64,000 bases of DNA, taken from contig NZ_PIQC01000001.1 in the NCBI RefSeq assembly GCF_003987255.1, positions 434,001 through 498,000 on the forward strand, in the 5' to 3' direction. Of this stretch, positions 42,485 to 53,024 are shown in pieces (the first letter of the stretch is position 1; each line of letters starts with the position of its first letter). Origin of the DNA: Idiomarina ramblicola. Its GTDB lineage: Bacteria; Pseudomonadota; Gammaproteobacteria; Enterobacterales; Alteromonadaceae. Under the pieces are notes generated by a model that saw only the letters and a list, made by a program, of their open reading frames with translations, was not told the DNA's origin and ran no database searches. Position numbers and translations under genes: made by a program.

Positions 42485-43197
42485 ATGCTCAAAGCAGCAC
42501 CGTCGGAACCCGCATTTTAGTCATTGACGACGAGCCACAGATACGGCGTTTTATGCGCGCCTCGCTAACCGCCGAAGGTTACATCTATCTGGAGGCGGCA
42601 ACCGCAGAACAAGGGATAAAACAAATCACCAGTCAAAACCCTCATTTGGTTATTCTGGATTTGGGTCTGCCGGATGCTGATGGTTATGAAGTGATGCAAA
42701 AACTGCGCGAATGGAGTCAAGTTCCCGTGTTGGTTTTAACGGCACGTGATGACGAATTGCAGAAGGTTAAACTGCTGGAAGGCGGTGCCAATGACTATCT
42801 AACCAAACCTTTTGGCATTCGTGAGCTGATGGCTCGTATCCATGTTTTACTGCGCGATCTTTCAGATCAACAACAGCCCTCTGCTGAAACTCAGTTTCAT
42901 TTTGGTGAGTTATTAATTGACCGCGAGCAACACAAAGTATTTTTGCAAAACGAAGTCATTAACTTATCCCGTAAAGAGTATGCCCTGCTTGACTTCCTCG
43001 CCAGCCACCCGCAAAAACTGGTAACACAACAACAGCTATTGGAAAAAATTTGGGGACACACGCACCACGAAGACACCCATTACTTGCGTATTTTCGTCAG
43101 TCAGATTCGCAAAAAGCTGAAGGATGACCCGGCACATCCGCAATATATAGAAACAGAACCCGGTGTCGGTTATCGGTTCATTGCTCAAAAATCGTGA
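42481..43197 (+). CDS. kdpE: KdpE-like response regulator
   Basis: 238 aa from the ATG at 42,481, which overlaps the kinase stop. Receiver domain with ILVIDDEPQIRRFMRASL, phospho-acceptor Asp in LVILDLGLPD (about 59) and LTARD, TKPFG, followed by an OmpR/PhoB-type winged helix (about 130-235: LSRKEYALLDFL, RIFVSQIRKKL, VGYRFI). Highest similarity by eye is to KdpE. With no KdpFABC genes nearby, it more likely controls trkH. Confidence 0.9.
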   Translation: MNAQSSTVGTRILVIDDEPQIRRFMRASLTAEGYIYLEAATAEQGIKQITSQNPHLVILDLGLPDADGYEVMQKLREWSQVPVLVLTARDDELQKVKLLEGGANDYLTKPFGIRELMARIHVLLRDLSDQQQPSAETQFHFGELLIDREQHKVFLQNEVINLSRKEYALLDFLASHPQKLVTQQQLLEKIWGHTHHEDTHYLRIFVSQIRKKLKDDPAHPQYIETEPGVGYRFIAQKS

Positions 43198-43281
43198 TTG
43201 AATAAGCGCCGGCATGAGCTACCTTTTATCACTCAAATCGTGTTAAACTTGCGCGCAAATTTTGCCAGTCGGGATTATTCT

Positions 43282-44337
43282 GTGAGCGATAAAAAACCTT
43301 CTTTAAGTTATAAAGACGCGGGCGTCGACATTGACGCTGGTAATGCATTGGTTGAACGCATTAAAGGCGTAACCAAGCGTACGCACCGGCCTGAAGTCAT
43401 GGGTAACATTGGTGGGTTTGGTGCTCTGTGTGAAATTCCGGCGGGTTATAAGCAACCGGTTCTGGTTTCCGGAACCGACGGTGTTGGTACCAAATTACGC
43501 TTAGCTATCGATCTTAAACGTCACCGTGGTGTGGGTATCGATTTGGTTGCTATGTGCGTTAACGATCTTATTGTACAGGGTGCTGAACCGCTGTTTTTCC
43601 TCGACTACTACGCAACAGGCAAACTGGACGTTGACGTCGCAGCCGATGTGGTTGCCGGTATCGGCGACGGTTGTGAGCAATCGGGCTGTGCACTTATTGG
43701 TGGCGAAACGGCAGAAATGCCGGGCATGTATGAAGGCGGCGATTATGACTTAGCCGGTTTTTGTACCGGAGTGGTCGAAAAATCTGAAATTATTGACGGC
43801 ACCAAAGTTGCCGACGGCGATGCATTAATTGCTCTGGCCTCTAGCGGTCCTCATTCCAACGGTTACTCACTTATTCGTAAAATTATTGAAGTCAGCGGCG
43901 CAGATTTAGAATCTCACCTACAGGGCAAAACACTGGCTGACCATTTATTAGAACCAACGCGCATCTATGTGAAGTCGGTTCTGGAACTGATTAAACACGT
44001 GCCGGTACACGCTTTGTCGCACATTACCGGGGGTGGCTTCTGGGAAAACATCCCTCGCGTGCTGCCTAAAGGTAGTAAAGCCGTTATTGATGGCAACAGC
44101 TGGGACTGGCCGGTTATTTTCGACTGGTTAAAGGAAAACGGCAATGTCAGCATGAAAGAAATGTACCGTACCTTTAACTGCGGTGTGGGTATGGTTATTG
44201 CAGTTCCAAATGAACACGCAGACAAAGCCATTCGCCTTCTGACCGACGCTGGCGAAGACGCCTGGAAGATTGGCCGTATTGCCAACGCTGCTGAAGGTGA
44301 AGAGCAAGTCGACATTCTGGCCGACGAGACTCACTAA
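43282..44337 (+). CDS. purM: Phosphoribosylformylglycinamidine cyclo-ligase
   Basis: 351 aa from the GTG at 43,282 with GGGA upstream; the E. coli enzyme has 345. It closes the imidazole ring of FGAM to AIR with ATP in purine synthesis. Conserved blocks: [61 protein letters not shown] and [11 protein letters not shown]-like [14 protein letters not shown]. The frame opens further upstream without an RBS. It overlaps purN by one base (TAATG). Confidence 0.96.
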   Translation: MSDKKPSLSYKDAGVDIDAGNALVERIKGVTKRTHRPEVMGNIGGFGALCEIPAGYKQPVLVSGTDGVGTKLRLAIDLKRHRGVGIDLVAMCVNDLIVQGAEPLFFLDYYATGKLDVDVAADVVAGIGDGCEQSGCALIGGETAEMPGMYEGGDYDLAGFCTGVVEKSEIIDGTKVADGDALIALASSGPHSNGYSLIRKIIEVSGADLESHLQGKTLADHLLEPTRIYVKSVLELIKHVPVHALSHITGGGFWENIPRVLPKGSKAVIDGNSWDWPVIFDWLKENGNVSMKEMYRTFNCGVGMVIAVPNEHADKAIRLLTDAGEDAWKIGRIANAAEGEEQVDILADETH

Positions 44338-44975
44338 TGAAGCGCATTGTTGTACTGATTTCAGGCACGGGCAGTAACATGCAGGCCATTCAACAGGCCT
44401 GCGAAAATGGAAAAGTCGCCGGTAAAGTTGTTGCGGTTATTTCTAACAAAGCGTCAGCTAAGGGCCTTGAGAAGGCTGCGACTAAGGGTATTGATACCGA
44501 AGTGCTTAGCCACAAAGAGTTTGACTCCCGTGAGGCTTATGACGCTGAGTTAAAGACATTGATAGACAGTTACCAACCCGACTTAGTGGTTCTGGCGGGC
44601 TTTATGCGCATCCTGACCGGTGAGTTTACGCGCCACTACGAAGGCCGTATGTTTAATATCCACCCATCGCTATTACCTAAGTACAAAGGCGTGAATACTC
44701 ACCAGCGAGCTTTGGACGCAGGCGATACTGAACATGGTGTGAGTGTGCACTTTGTGACTGAAGAACTCGATGGCGGCCCTGTCGCATTACAGGCTAAAGT
44801 CCCTATTTTCGAAGGCGACACGGTAGAAGATATTCAGGCACGAGTTCACGAGCAGGAACACCGCATTTATCCGCTAGTGGTTAACTGGTTCTGTCAGGAA
44901 CGTCTGAAACTGGAAGGCGGGCGCGTCACCTTGGATGGCGAAGTTTTAGGCGCCCAGGGTTACGCAGCAGATTAA
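44337..44975 (+). CDS. purN: Phosphoribosylglycinamide formyltransferase
   Basis: A 212-aa transformylase using 10-formyl-THF to convert GAR to FGAR. Motifs: VVLISGTGSNMQAI, the catalytic Asn/His/Asp in FNIHPSLLPKYKG and GVSVHFVTEELDGG. Overlaps the purM stop by one base, so both are co-translated from a purMN operon, the usual arrangement in gammaproteobacteria. Confidence 0.96.
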   Translation: MKRIVVLISGTGSNMQAIQQACENGKVAGKVVAVISNKASAKGLEKAATKGIDTEVLSHKEFDSREAYDAELKTLIDSYQPDLVVLAGFMRILTGEFTRHYEGRMFNIHPSLLPKYKGVNTHQRALDAGDTEHGVSVHFVTEELDGGPVALQAKVPIFEGDTVEDIQARVHEQEHRIYPLVVNWFCQERLKLEGGRVTLDGEVLGAQGYAAD

Positions 44976-44976
44976 T

Positions 44977-45726
44977 TTACATCGACAAACTTTTCAGTGA
45001 CATCGTCGCCTGTTCGTCGCCTTCTTTAAATTGCTGCATTTTAACCATCACGTAGTTTAGCTCCGGCGCAAACCAGAAAAAGGTCTGGCGCCGGTTATTA
45101 TCCCGAATACGTGCCACTTTTATGGCTTCAACTTCACCATAAGGCAAGGACAGCGACTCTTTTGCCTGCACTTCAAAGCGATACTCATCCTCTTCGCCTT
45201 TCTCATTCACAACACGATATTCGAAAGTTTCAACGCCACCAGCCAAATCAACACGCAACTGTTCGGTCACATTGGCTTCATCGAATAAAGCGCCATCCCA
45301 GTTCACTTCCAACATGCGGTCAGTGTCTAGGTTACGAACCTTTTTTTCGTCAGCTTTGAATTCGCCGTGAAATGATTTATCTGACCCCGTACCGGTTCGC
45401 GTATAGATAAACTCGCGCGGTTCCAGTCGGTTATTTTCTTCATCAACAATAAACACCGAACGAGCTTCACGCGTATCCGACAAAATGAACCAGGAAATAT
45501 CTGATTTAGTCCGTAATTGCCATTCGCTATCAGGCGAGGCTTCCAGGTAACGATACCCTTCTCCGTATTCGCTATCACCGCGCGTGATCACATAGTTGGC
45601 CTCGTAGGGCTTCATAGTTTGTTTCATTGATTGTGCTGCATTTTGATGGTCATCAGCACCGGCAGAGCTCATTGTCATACTGGTGACTAAAACGCTTGAT
45701 ACCAACCAACTGGCTATCCTTTTCAC
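44977..45726 (-). CDS. Exported DUF3108 protein
   Basis: 249 aa from a GTG at 45,726 with GGAG eight bases upstream, which starts a proper signal peptide (VKRIASWLVSSVLVTSMTMSSAGA). The frame continues upstream into the fadE promoter, which is unlikely to be coding. The mature part (PYEANYVITRGDSEYGEGYRYL...LEPREFIYTRTGTG...VWFAPELNYVMVKMQQF-like FFWFAPELNYVMVKM) matches DUF3108, a periplasmic beta-rich family of unknown role. It converges on purN, one base apart. Confidence 0.85.
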   Translation of the reverse strand: MKRIASWLVSSVLVTSMTMSSAGADDHQNAAQSMKQTMKPYEANYVITRGDSEYGEGYRYLEASPDSEWQLRTKSDISWFILSDTREARSVFIVDEENNRLEPREFIYTRTGTGSDKSFHGEFKADEKKVRNLDTDRMLEVNWDGALFDEANVTEQLRVDLAGGVETFEYRVVNEKGEEDEYRFEVQAKESLSLPYGEVEAIKVARIRDNNRRQTFFWFAPELNYVMVKMQQFKEGDEQATMSLKSLSM

Positions 45727-45801
45727 TGTCACTTCTCCACTTTTTCTCACTACTGGACGTTTATATTGACAACAAAATTCAAACGCGCGTTCAATTTTTG
45801 C

Positions 45802-45830
45802 TTGAAAATAACGGCTTGTTGATCTAACTT
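45802..45830 (+). promoter_or_regulatory. fadE promoter
   Basis: -35 TTGAAA (45,802-45,807), 17-bp spacer, -10 TAACTT (45,825-45,830). The inferred start of transcription, near 45,837, falls just before the FadR-like site. Confidence 0.45.
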
Positions 45831-45840
45831 GCACAGTATC

Positions 45841-45855
45841 ACTGGTCAGACCTCC
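45841..45855 (+). promoter_or_regulatory. FadR-like operator before fadE
   Basis: Contains CTGGTCAGACC, which matches all nine fixed positions of the FadR core CTGGTCNGAC. It is 19-33 bp before the fadE ATG and immediately after the predicted -10, where FadR repression in the absence of acyl-CoA would act. Outer bases match less well. Confidence 0.5.
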
Positions 45856-45873
45856 AAGTCGGAGTATTACACT

Positions 45874-48327
45874 ATGAGTATTGCACTTTGGATTGTCGCT
45901 ACTGTTTTAGTTGCGGCTGCATTAATTTACAAACGAGCCAGCCTGCCCATGTTCAGCGCCGGCTTAGTTATTATGTTCGCTATTGGTAGCGCAATCGACA
46001 TTGTTGGCCCAGTTCTCTGGGTTATCTTAGCCATTGTGCTGATACCACTCAACTTAGCACCGATTCGTTTAAACCTGCTGACTAAGCCTATTCTTAGCGC
46101 ATATCGCAAGGTAATGCCAGAAATGTCTGACACCGAGCGCGATGCACTGGAAGCCGGCACCGTATGGTGGGATGGCGACTTATTCAGCGGCGACCCTGAC
46201 TGGAAAAAACTTCACGACGTACCTAAGGCCGAATTAACGGCTGAAGAAAAAGCCTTCTTAGAAGGTCCATGTGAAGAAGTCTGCAAAATGCTGAACGACT
46301 GGGAAGTCACGCACGAGCTAACCGATATGCCCGAGCATGTCTGGCAGTATCTGAAGGATGAGAAATTCTTCGCCATGATCATCAAGAAAGAATATGGTGG
46401 TCTGGAGTTTTCTGCTTACGCGCAGTCGCGTGTGTTACAGAAACTGGCAGGCGTGAGTACAGTACTGGCTTCAACCGTCGGTGTACCTAACTCATTAGGT
46501 CCGGGCGAACTGTTGCAGCATTATGGTACCAAAGAACAGCAGGACCATTACCTGCCTCGCCTGGCCAGCGGTGACGAAATTCCATGTTTCGCACTGACCA
46601 GCCCGGAAGCCGGTTCTGACGCCGGTGCTATTCCTGACTCAGGTGTGGTTTGTAAAGGCGAATGGAACGGCGAAGAAATTGTCGGCATTAAGCTGAATTT
46701 CGACAAGCGCTACATCACGTTAGCGCCAGTGGCGACCGTACTAGGTCTGGCATTCAAAATGTACGATCCTGACGGCCTTATCGGCAAAGAGGAAGAGCTG
46801 GGTATTACCTGTGCCTTGATCCCTCGTGACACCAAAGGTGTTGAAATAGGTCGCCGTCACTTCCCGCTGAACGTTCCGTTCCAGAATGGTCCTATTCGCG
46901 GTAACGACGTATTCGTTCCATTAGATTACATTATTGGTGGTCAGAAGAACGCCGGTAAAGGCTGGCGTATGCTGGTTGAATGTCTGTCAGTTGGCCGTTC
47001 AATCACTCTGCCGTCAAACAGCGCCGGTGGCATCAAGTCAATTGCTCTGGCAACGGGTGCTTATTCACGTATTCGCCGTCAGTTCAAATTGCCTATCGGT
47101 AAAATGGAAGGTGTTGAAGAGCCAATGGCTCGCATCGCTGGTAACGCGTACCTGATGGACGCGGTCACCATGTTATCGACCAAAGGTATCGACCTGGGCG
47201 AAAAACCTTCGGTTATTGGCGCCATTGCAAAATACCACATGACTGAAAAGTTACGTTCTTGCATGGACGACGCTATGGACATCCATGGTGGTAAAGGCAT
47301 TTGTTTAGGACCAAATAACTACTTAGGCCGTGGTTACCAGGGTGTTCCGGTTGCTATTACCGTTGAAGGCGCCAACATCCTGACTCGTAGCATGATGATC
47401 TACGGTCAGGGCGCCATCCGTTGCCATCCATTTGTCTTAAAAGAAATGGAAGCCTCGGCGGAGCAAGGCCCTGAAGCTCTGAAGAAGTTTGATAAAGCCG
47501 TATTTGGCCACATTGGTTTCGCCATCAGTAATTTCGTTCGTTCCGTGTTCTATGGCTTTGGTGGTCATCGCCTGAGCTCGGTTCCGGCAAGTGACGGAAC
47601 TCGTAAATACTATCAGCAGATGAACCGCTTTAGTGCCAACATGGCCTTATTGTCAGACATTGCTATGGGTAAACTGGGCGGCAGCCTAAAACGCAAAGAG
47701 CGCGTTTCTGCACGTTTAGGTGACATGCTGAGCTACTTATACATTGGCTCTTGTATTCTGAAACGTTTCCATGACCAGGGTCGCATTAAAGAAGACTTGC
47801 CACTGGTTCACTGGGCTATGCAGGATACTTTGCATAAGCTGCAGGAAGCGCAGTTAGAAATGCTGGCGAACTTTGGTGGTGTTGGTAGCTTCATGCGCGC
47901 AATAATGTACCCGTTAGGCCGCATTGCTAAGCGTCCTTCAGACAAGAACGACCACAAAATAGCGCGTATGCTGATGTCACCGAATGATGTACGCACACGC
48001 TTAGGCGAAGGGCAGTTCCTGAGCCCTGAAGGCCACTTTGGTTTCCTTGAGCAAACGCTGCAAGACGTCGTTGCTGCCGAGCCATTGTACGACAAAGTCT
48101 GCAAAGCGGCAGGTAAACGCTTCAGCTTTACTCAATTAGACCAAATTGCTGCTAAGGGTAAAGAGCTGGGCGTGCTGAGTGACGACGAAGTGGCGCTGCT
48201 TGAGCGTACCGAGGTAGGTCGTTTACGCACCATCAACGTAGATGACTTTGCCCCGGAAGACTTATTAGCCGGTAAAGCTGCGTTTGATTATGCACTGAAA
48301 AACCTTAAAAAAAGCGACGCGGCATAA
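45874..48327 (+). CDS. fadE: Acyl-CoA dehydrogenase, FadE type
   Basis: 817 aa from the ATG at 45,874 with GGAG nine bases upstream; E. coli FadE has 814. Two or three N-terminal hydrophobic helices (about 1-65) are followed by the acyl-CoA dehydrogenase domain: [14 protein letters not shown] (FAD binding), [22 protein letters not shown], and [12 protein letters not shown]. The long C-terminal domain is special to this family. It does the first step of beta-oxidation at the membrane. Regulated, by inference, through the FadR-like site. Confidence 0.95.
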   Translation: MSIALWIVATVLVAAALIYKRASLPMFSAGLVIMFAIGSAIDIVGPVLWVILAIVLIPLNLAPIRLNLLTKPILSAYRKVMPEMSDTERDALEAGTVWWDGDLFSGDPDWKKLHDVPKAELTAEEKAFLEGPCEEVCKMLNDWEVTHELTDMPEHVWQYLKDEKFFAMIIKKEYGGLEFSAYAQSRVLQKLAGVSTVLASTVGVPNSLGPGELLQHYGTKEQQDHYLPRLASGDEIPCFALTSPEAGSDAGAIPDSGVVCKGEWNGEEIVGIKLNFDKRYITLAPVATVLGLAFKMYDPDGLIGKEEELGITCALIPRDTKGVEIGRRHFPLNVPFQNGPIRGNDVFVPLDYIIGGQKNAGKGWRMLVECLSVGRSITLPSNSAGGIKSIALATGAYSRIRRQFKLPIGKMEGVEEPMARIAGNAYLMDAVTMLSTKGIDLGEKPSVIGAIAKYHMTEKLRSCMDDAMDIHGGKGICLGPNNYLGRGYQGVPVAITVEGANILTRSMMIYGQGAIRCHPFVLKEMEASAEQGPEALKKFDKAVFGHIGFAISNFVRSVFYGFGGHRLSSVPASDGTRKYYQQMNRFSANMALLSDIAMGKLGGSLKRKERVSARLGDMLSYLYIGSCILKRFHDQGRIKEDLPLVHWAMQDTLHKLQEAQLEMLANFGGVGSFMRAIMYPLGRIAKRPSDKNDHKIARMLMSPNDVRTRLGEGQFLSPEGHFGFLEQTLQDVVAAEPLYDKVCKAAGKRFSFTQLDQIAAKGKELGVLSDDEVALLERTEVGRLRTINVDDFAPEDLLAGKAAFDYALKNLKKSDAA

Positions 48328-48345
48328 CCGCTAACCGCTAATGTA

Positions 48346-48381
48346 AAAACGGCGCCCTGGTTTCAGCGGCGCCGTTTTTTT
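48346..48381 (+). terminator. fadE terminator
   Basis: 9-bp stem AACGGCGCC / GGCGCCGTT with an 11-nt loop followed by T7. Confidence 0.85.
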
Positions 48382-48430
48382 ATGCTAGAATCTTGCGCTG
48401 GTCTAAAAACTGATAATAAAGGCGTGAGTA

Positions 48431-49999
48431 ATGCAGTCTCCCAATAACGACTACAACGCAACCAGCAAGCGCGGTTGGTTTACCCGTTTTCTTGATAGCG
48501 TTGAGTGGCTCGGTAACCTGTTACCCCATCCTATTACCTTATTTGCTCTGTTCTGTCTGTTCATCATTTTTATTAGTGGCATTGCCGCTTACTTTGGTGT
48601 CAGCGCCATTGACCCCAGAGACGGCGAAACCGTTATTAAAGCGGTCAGCTTACTGAATGCGGAGGGAATACAGCGCATTGTCACCAATCTGGTCACTAAC
48701 TTTACCGGATTCACGCCTCTAGGTACGGTTTTGGTTGCTCTTTTGGGTGTCGGCGTTGCCGAACGGTCAGGCTTAATCTCAGCCGCCATGCGCGGACTGG
48801 TCATGAAGGCTCCACCGCGCCTTATTACCGTTACTGTCGTATTTGCCGGAGTGGTTTCCAATACCGCGGCCGAGCTTGGCTACGTGGTTCTGGTGCCTCT
48901 TGCTGCAATGATTTTTTATGGACTGGGTCGTCACCCTCTTGCCGGTCTTGCGGCCGCTTTTGCCGGTGTCTCTGCCGGTTATAGTGCCAACCTGTTAATT
49001 GGAACGGTTGACCCTTTACTGTCGGGTATAACTGAAGAGGCCGCTAAAATAATAGACCCAAGCTATACCGTTGGCGCCGAAGCCAACTGGTACTTTATGA
49101 TGGTCAGCACCTTCTTAATTGCCATTATGGGCGCTTTGATCACAGACAAAATTGTTGAGCCGAAACTCGGTAAGTATGACAAAGACGAAGCCTCTATTGA
49201 TTTATCCGATCAATCCTCTATGGATCCACTCAGTAAACAGGAAAAACGAGGGTTACTGAATGCCGGGCTAAGTGTGCTGATACTTGCGGGCATTCTGGCT
49301 TTAACGGTCGTGCCTGAATGGGGCATTCTGCGCCATCCGGAAACGGGTGCTGTTAAAGGCTCCCCTTTCTTAGAAGGCGTTGTTGTCTATATTTTCTTCT
49401 TTTTTGCCATTCCCGGTTACGTCTATGGTCGTACCGTTGAAACCATGCGAACCGACCGTGATGTGATTGACGCTATGTCGCACAGCATGAGCACTATGGG
49501 CATGTACATTGTGCTGGTATTTTTCGCGGCACAGTTCGTCAACTTTTTTAAGTGGACTAACTTCGGGACCATTTTTGCGATTAACGGCGCTGAATTCCTG
49601 ACCAACATTGGTATGACGGGTCCGTTAATTTTCCTATTCTTTATTATGGTTTGTGGTTTCGTCAACCTGATGCTGGGCTCAGCTTCTGCACAGTGGGCAA
49701 TTACCGCTCCTATCTTTGTGCCTATGCTTATGCTGATTGGTTACTCACCGGAGGTTATTCAGGCCGCCTACCGTATTGGTGACTCAGTAACAAACATCAT
49801 TACCCCTATGATGAGTTACTTCGGTTTGATACTAGCCGTGGCAGCGCGCTATAAGAAAGACTTGGGTATAGGAACATTGATTGCCATGATGCTGCCCTAC
49901 TCTATGGTTTTCTTTGTCGGCTGGTCGGTGCTTTTCTTCCTTTGGGTATTTGTATTCGGTTTCCCTGTTGGACCCGCAGCACCGACCTTTTATAACTAA
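48431..49999 (+). CDS. AbgT-family transporter (copy 1)
   Basis: A 522-aa membrane protein with about 11-13 helices. N-terminal [75 protein letters not shown] and C-terminal [38 protein letters not shown] are the AbgT signatures. The family includes p-aminobenzoyl-glutamate importers and sulfonamide exporters; substrate unknown. Its relative at 54,693 has 523 aa and the same motifs. Its own hairpin-separated unit after fadE. Confidence 0.92.
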   Translation: MQSPNNDYNATSKRGWFTRFLDSVEWLGNLLPHPITLFALFCLFIIFISGIAAYFGVSAIDPRDGETVIKAVSLLNAEGIQRIVTNLVTNFTGFTPLGTVLVALLGVGVAERSGLISAAMRGLVMKAPPRLITVTVVFAGVVSNTAAELGYVVLVPLAAMIFYGLGRHPLAGLAAAFAGVSAGYSANLLIGTVDPLLSGITEEAAKIIDPSYTVGAEANWYFMMVSTFLIAIMGALITDKIVEPKLGKYDKDEASIDLSDQSSMDPLSKQEKRGLLNAGLSVLILAGILALTVVPEWGILRHPETGAVKGSPFLEGVVVYIFFFFAIPGYVYGRTVETMRTDRDVIDAMSHSMSTMGMYIVLVFFAAQFVNFFKWTNFGTIFAINGAEFLTNIGMTGPLIFLFFIMVCGFVNLMLGSASAQWAITAPIFVPMLMLIGYSPEVIQAAYRIGDSVTNIITPMMSYFGLILAVAARYKKDLGIGTLIAMMLPYSMVFFVGWSVLFFLWVFVFGFPVGPAAPTFYN

Positions 50000-50004
50000 A
50001 ACGC

Positions 50005-51207
50005 TTATTCCGGCCGGCGCATTAGGCGGTATGCAATAACCGCTAATAAGCCGGCCACACCTATCACCCAGGCCATGGCGTAATCAGTAAACGAGCCCGC
50101 CTGACTGACGCCCGCAGACACCAAACCGGCAATCAAGAATTGTAAGCTACCGGTCACTGCTGACGCGGAGCCTGCACGTTCTTGCTGCTCTGCTAGAGCC
50201 CCCGCCATCGCGTTCGGGAAAACCAGACCCAGCGTCGAGATATAAGCAAATAATGGCAGCAAAATGCCCCAAAAGCCCACGTTTAAGTAGGCCATTACAC
50301 ACATCACGATGGAAACAACCGCTAATATCGGTAGCGATACGTTCAGGATCTTGCGCGAAGAATGGTACTTCAACAACCAGCCATTAAGCTGAGAAAAACC
50401 AATAATGCCAATAGCGTTTAAACCAAACAACCAGCTGTAATGAGTGGGATCTAATCCGAACACCTCAATGAACATCTTTGGCGAACCGGTGATATAAGCA
50501 AATAAACCAGACTGGGCAATAGCGCCAGTTAAAGAGTAACGTAAAAAAGAGGGGTCCCGCAGAACGGTCCAATAGGTGCTACCGGTATTGCGCATGCGCA
50601 CATCGTAGCGACGGCCTCGTGTTTCCGGCAGAACAAAATGAATGGTCACTGCAGAAGCAATACCTAAACCCGCGACAATTAAAAACAACGCACGCCAGCC
50701 CATCCACTCGGTCACGTAAGCGCCAAACAAAGGTGCTAAAATGGGTGCCACACCCATGACCAGAATCAGAAACGAAAATACCCGGGCAGACGCCTGCGGG
50801 GTGTATAAATCCCGTACGACAGCCCGCGCTATGACAATACCAGCACAAGCGCCTATCGCTTGTAAAAACCTCAAAATAATAAGCCACTGAATGTCAGGGG
50901 CAAAGGCACACCCAATAGACGTTACAACATAGATTGCCAGGCCGATATAAAGCGGGTTCTTACGCCCAAATTTATCGGTGGCCGTGCCATACAACAACTG
51001 ACCAATAAAAAGCCCAAAGAAGAAGGCTGTGAGAGACAACTCCACGTGGTGTGTGTCGGTTGCATAATCAGAGGCAATAGCGCTAAATGCCGGCAGATAC
51101 ATATCAATGGAGAGCGGCGCAAAGGCGGTCAGTAACGCCAGAATGACAACGATAAAATCAAATCTGGCGTTATCAGAGACGGGTTTAGGCTCGAAACCTC
51201 GAGCCAT
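50005..51207 (-). CDS. Bcr/CflA-family MFS drug-efflux transporter
   Basis: A 400-aa 12-helix MFS protein. LTAFAPLSIDMYLPAF in helix 1, GQLLYGTATDKFGRKNPL between helices 2 and 3, RFLQAIGACAGIVIARAVVRDLY and LVMGVAPILAPLFGAY are typical of the Bcr/CflA (bicyclomycin/chloramphenicol) branch. The actual substrate is unknown. Its start overlaps the stop of the nucleotidase gene by one base, with GGAG upstream inside that gene, so both are in one operon. Confidence 0.92.
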   Translation of the reverse strand: MARGFEPKPVSDNARFDFIVVILALLTAFAPLSIDMYLPAFSAIASDYATDTHHVELSLTAFFFGLFIGQLLYGTATDKFGRKNPLYIGLAIYVVTSIGCAFAPDIQWLIILRFLQAIGACAGIVIARAVVRDLYTPQASARVFSFLILVMGVAPILAPLFGAYVTEWMGWRALFLIVAGLGIASAVTIHFVLPETRGRRYDVRMRNTGSTYWTVLRDPSFLRYSLTGAIAQSGLFAYITGSPKMFIEVFGLDPTHYSWLFGLNAIGIIGFSQLNGWLLKYHSSRKILNVSLPILAVVSIVMCVMAYLNVGFWGILLPLFAYISTLGLVFPNAMAGALAEQQERAGSASAVTGSLQFLIAGLVSAGVSQAGSFTDYAMAWVIGVAGLLAVIAYRLMRRPE

Positions 51208-53012
51208 TATTTATCTCCAGCAGGAACGTAAGACTGCGTTGCAAAATCCTGTGGGCGTCTCAGTATTTCTTGAGCGCGGGCGTAATTAACCAGCGACTCG
51301 GCGTAATCGATACCGGTGTTGCGAGCCCGTCCGCGCTCACTCACACGATAGAACGTATCATAACCATCCTGACCGCCGGCAATAAAGCTATTAGTGACCA
51401 TGACGTAAGTTGCTCTTGCTGTCATTGGTTGCCAACTGTTACTGCCTTTATCCCACACTTGCAGATTAGACACGCGGCTGCCCTTTTCGTTGGTTAAGTC
51501 GACCGAATACCGAATACCAGCGCCGTATGGATAAGCTCGGGTTGAACCACCGTCAGAGACAGAATAGGCTAACGCCTCTTCCATAGCCTGCTTAAACTCA
51601 GAGCCACTAAGCTCCAGTTTTACCAGGGTATTTGCAAACGGAAGTACGGTAAACGCATCGCCGACTGTGAAGTCTCCCTGACTAATATCAGAACGGACAC
51701 CGCCACCATTTTGTATCGCAAAATCTGCTTCGGGCACCGCATGCAAAAACGCTTCGGCGACTAGTCGGTGGGCACCTGAACTCATTCCATCTGCGCAGCC
51801 TTCCCTGCGAGGCAAATCAATTTCCTGGCTGCAAATTTGCTGCGGAACTTCTGCTAACACTTCAGCAGAAAAGTCCTCCACTTTGCGCTGATAATCTTCC
51901 AGCATGCTTTGCAACTCGGCATCCGGCGTAACAAAGCTGAACACACCGCTTTCTTCCAATGCTGTTTTGATGGGTTCATAAGTTGTCACAATACCGTCAC
52001 TGACTTGGATGTCGTCGCTCAACAGATAATGTGGACGGCCACCGCATTCTACAATTTTATCGCCGTCAAACTTCGCCTGCATTTCGCCAACAACTAATGA
52101 ATACTGGTACGCATGGCCAATACAAACCTTATCACCATCGGCATTTGTTAATTCTGTTGGGTAAGGGCCGCTGGCTTCCATTCCAAACTCACTGAAGTCG
52201 CCCAACAGCGTGTGTGAATCACCGCCTATAACGATATCGACTCCGGGCAGTTGCTGTACCAGTTCTTTATCGCGCTCGTATTGAATGTGCGTCAGTAGCA
52301 CAATTTTTTCGACACCTTGCTGTTGAACTTCAGCTATATATTTACGAGCCGTTTCCAGCTCGTCTAAAAATTCCGTGTTTTCGTCGGGCCGCGATGACTT
52401 TTTCGTTTTACTGGCGATATCCAGGCCAATAATGGCTACTTCTTCGCCGCCACGCTCAACGATTGTGTACGGCTGAAACATTTGCCATTCGCGGTCGGGG
52501 GTTAGAGGCGACTGCCCTACTTTCGGCTTAATATTCGCTCCGAGCTTCACAGTTGGACAGCTGTCGGTACCCAGTTGCTGCAGAAATTCAGCCAGTCCGG
52601 CATCGCCATTATCAAACTCATGATTACCAATAGTAAACGCATCAAAACAGACATTATTCATCATACGAGCGTCGGCTTCACTGCCAAACAATGTGAAGTA
52701 CAGACTACCGGTAAGAGCGTCACCAGCGTGCAATGTCAGTACGTTTTCATTCGCTGCTCGCAACGTTTTAATTTGCGCCCCAAGCCGCGGAAACCCACCA
52801 GCTTCAACCTGCCACTCCTGCTCGCCCCAGACCAACGTCTGTTGCTTTGCGGCCAAAGCAGAGTGATGATCGTCAACGTGCAATAATGTGAGTTGAAACT
52901 CGCTACTCTGAGGTTCCGACGGAGCCGATGCACAACTCAACAACAACGAGGAAACAGTGACAGCAGCCACAGCTCGAATCATATGTTTTAAAGTAAACTC
53001 GCCTGTTTTCAC
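51207..53012 (-). CDS. Lipoprotein 5'-nucleotidase/metallophosphatase (UshA-like)
   Basis: A 601-aa enzyme. GTG start at 53,012 with AAAGGAA six bases upstream; the ATG ten codons later has no RBS. Lipobox LLLSCAS (Cys27) suggests membrane attachment. Calcineurin-like metal site: LHVDDHHSAL, HAGDALTGS, TIGNHEFDNGD, GGDSHTLLG; C-terminal 5_nucleotid_C domain from about 385 (ADFAIQNGGGVRSDI). It should dephosphorylate periplasmic nucleotides or UDP-sugars. Co-transcribed with the MFS transporter. Confidence 0.9.
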   Translation of the reverse strand: MKTGEFTLKHMIRAVAAVTVSSLLLSCASAPSEPQSSEFQLTLLHVDDHHSALAAKQQTLVWGEQEWQVEAGGFPRLGAQIKTLRAANENVLTLHAGDALTGSLYFTLFGSEADARMMNNVCFDAFTIGNHEFDNGDAGLAEFLQQLGTDSCPTVKLGANIKPKVGQSPLTPDREWQMFQPYTIVERGGEEVAIIGLDIASKTKKSSRPDENTEFLDELETARKYIAEVQQQGVEKIVLLTHIQYERDKELVQQLPGVDIVIGGDSHTLLGDFSEFGMEASGPYPTELTNADGDKVCIGHAYQYSLVVGEMQAKFDGDKIVECGGRPHYLLSDDIQVSDGIVTTYEPIKTALEESGVFSFVTPDAELQSMLEDYQRKVEDFSAEVLAEVPQQICSQEIDLPRREGCADGMSSGAHRLVAEAFLHAVPEADFAIQNGGGVRSDISQGDFTVGDAFTVLPFANTLVKLELSGSEFKQAMEEALAYSVSDGGSTRAYPYGAGIRYSVDLTNEKGSRVSNLQVWDKGSNSWQPMTARATYVMVTNSFIAGGQDGYDTFYRVSERGRARNTGIDYAESLVNYARAQEILRRPQDFATQSYVPAGDK

Positions 53013-53024
53013 CAGTTGTTCCTT

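Noticed and set aside
43249-43265. Palindromic GCAAA-T-TTTGC before purM as a PurR operator
   Set aside because: The PurR consensus has an even CG centre; this one has a single-base centre and poor outer matches.
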